From: Folioceros fuciformis
Lineage: Eukaryota; Anthocerotophyta; Anthocerotopsida; Anthocerotales
Length of the DNA stretch: 57,039 bases
NCBI GenBank assembly: GCA_049999805.1
Contig: JBNGIO010005929.1
Span: forward strand, 1-57,039
Direction: 5' to 3'
Positions within the stretch are counted from its first letter, which is position 1, and every line of letters starts with the position of its first letter. Made by a program: the position numbers and the translations under genes. Under the pieces are notes generated by a model, which had not been told where the DNA came from, made no database searches, and worked only from the letters and a program-made list of their open reading frames with translations. Shown one piece after another: positions 56,720 to 57,039 of the stretch.

Positions 56720-57039
56720 TGCGTCGGGTGTGCCTGGTCACCGGCGGGCAGGATGCTTAGACGCAGTGGAAGAAGATAAGCAAATCTTTCCGCCTCCTGA
56801 AACGCACACGTGCGCACCACAACATGCATGAGCACGCTAAGTTTAGCAAAGCAAGTACGGACTCAGACTGGTAGCAGGAGGAGGAAGGAGCTGAGACACC
56901 ACTTCCGGTGCGGGAGCGAATGTCAGGAAAAGCGCAGACCGGGCAAAATGGCTAAGGAACAAGCGATTGACGAGTATGCGAGGCAGCAGAGTCCTGCAAG
57001 ACCTCAAAACAGCTAGTAAAGCCACAACATCAACAAATC
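56720..57039. other. 5' flank of the glucose transporter gene
   Basis: Promoter and 5' leader of the minus-strand gene starting at 56719. No further gene seen up to the window end. Confidence 0.5.

Overview
The window is nuclear DNA from a land plant. The evidence is GT-AG introns (most about 60-350 bp), three editing-type PPR genes, a plastidic glucose transporter with a transit peptide, a GATL pectin/xylan glycosyltransferase, a plant-type S6 kinase, a DUF4283/zinc-knuckle LINE ORF1 remnant and a Copia remnant. Large intronless PLS-class PPR genes, one with an altered DYW end, together with compact genes, suggest a seed-free plant (hornwort, lycophyte, fern or bryophyte). The sequence does not fix the species. 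Two 100-N scaffold gaps show this is a draft assembly.

Layout. 0-11 kb, all minus strand: an F-box gene cut by the window start, a 20-exon WDR11 homologue containing an assembly gap, and a six-exon S6 kinase. 11.7-23.2 kb: a block that looks devoted to organelles. It holds a 1379-aa PPR gene (-) and a 776-aa PPR gene (+) with start codons 92 bp apart, a DYW-class PPR gene (-), an OSB-like PDF-motif gene (-) and an NDUFAF4-like complex I assembly gene (+). 24.8-32 kb: intronless soluble pyrophosphatase and GATL genes, separated by 5.5 kb of non-coding and repeat-bearing DNA. 33-38 kb: a 13-exon gene (-) whose product carries a 53BP1/Crb2-like tandem BRCT followed by a BAH domain, with one exon that arose by internal duplication. 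38.5-44.1 kb: a repeat island (300-bp tandem repeat, LINE ORF1 remnant, internally deleted Copia). 47-50.5 kb: a tandem CCCH zinc-finger gene and ribosomal protein uS4 (RPS9), both +. 50.5-53.2 kb: AT-rich DNA with a nested minisatellite. 53.3-56.7 kb: a complete 13-exon plastidic glucose transporter (-).

Gene models were built by hand: conserved protein blocks were located, then splice sites were chosen so that reading phase is preserved. Phase closes at nearly every junction of the WDR11, S6K, pGlcT, CCCH, uS4 and NDUFAF4-like genes. Unresolved points are one WDR11 junction, two junctions of the BRCT-BAH gene, the 5' end of the OSB-like gene and the start of the DYW gene. Family assignments rest on recognition of conserved blocks; no database search was run.

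The most interesting candidates are the BRCT-BRCT-BAH protein, the recurrent ~17-residue insertion in the PPR arrays, and the cluster in which two editing-factor-like PPR proteins lacking a deaminase domain lie beside a DYW gene ending in Asp-His-His.
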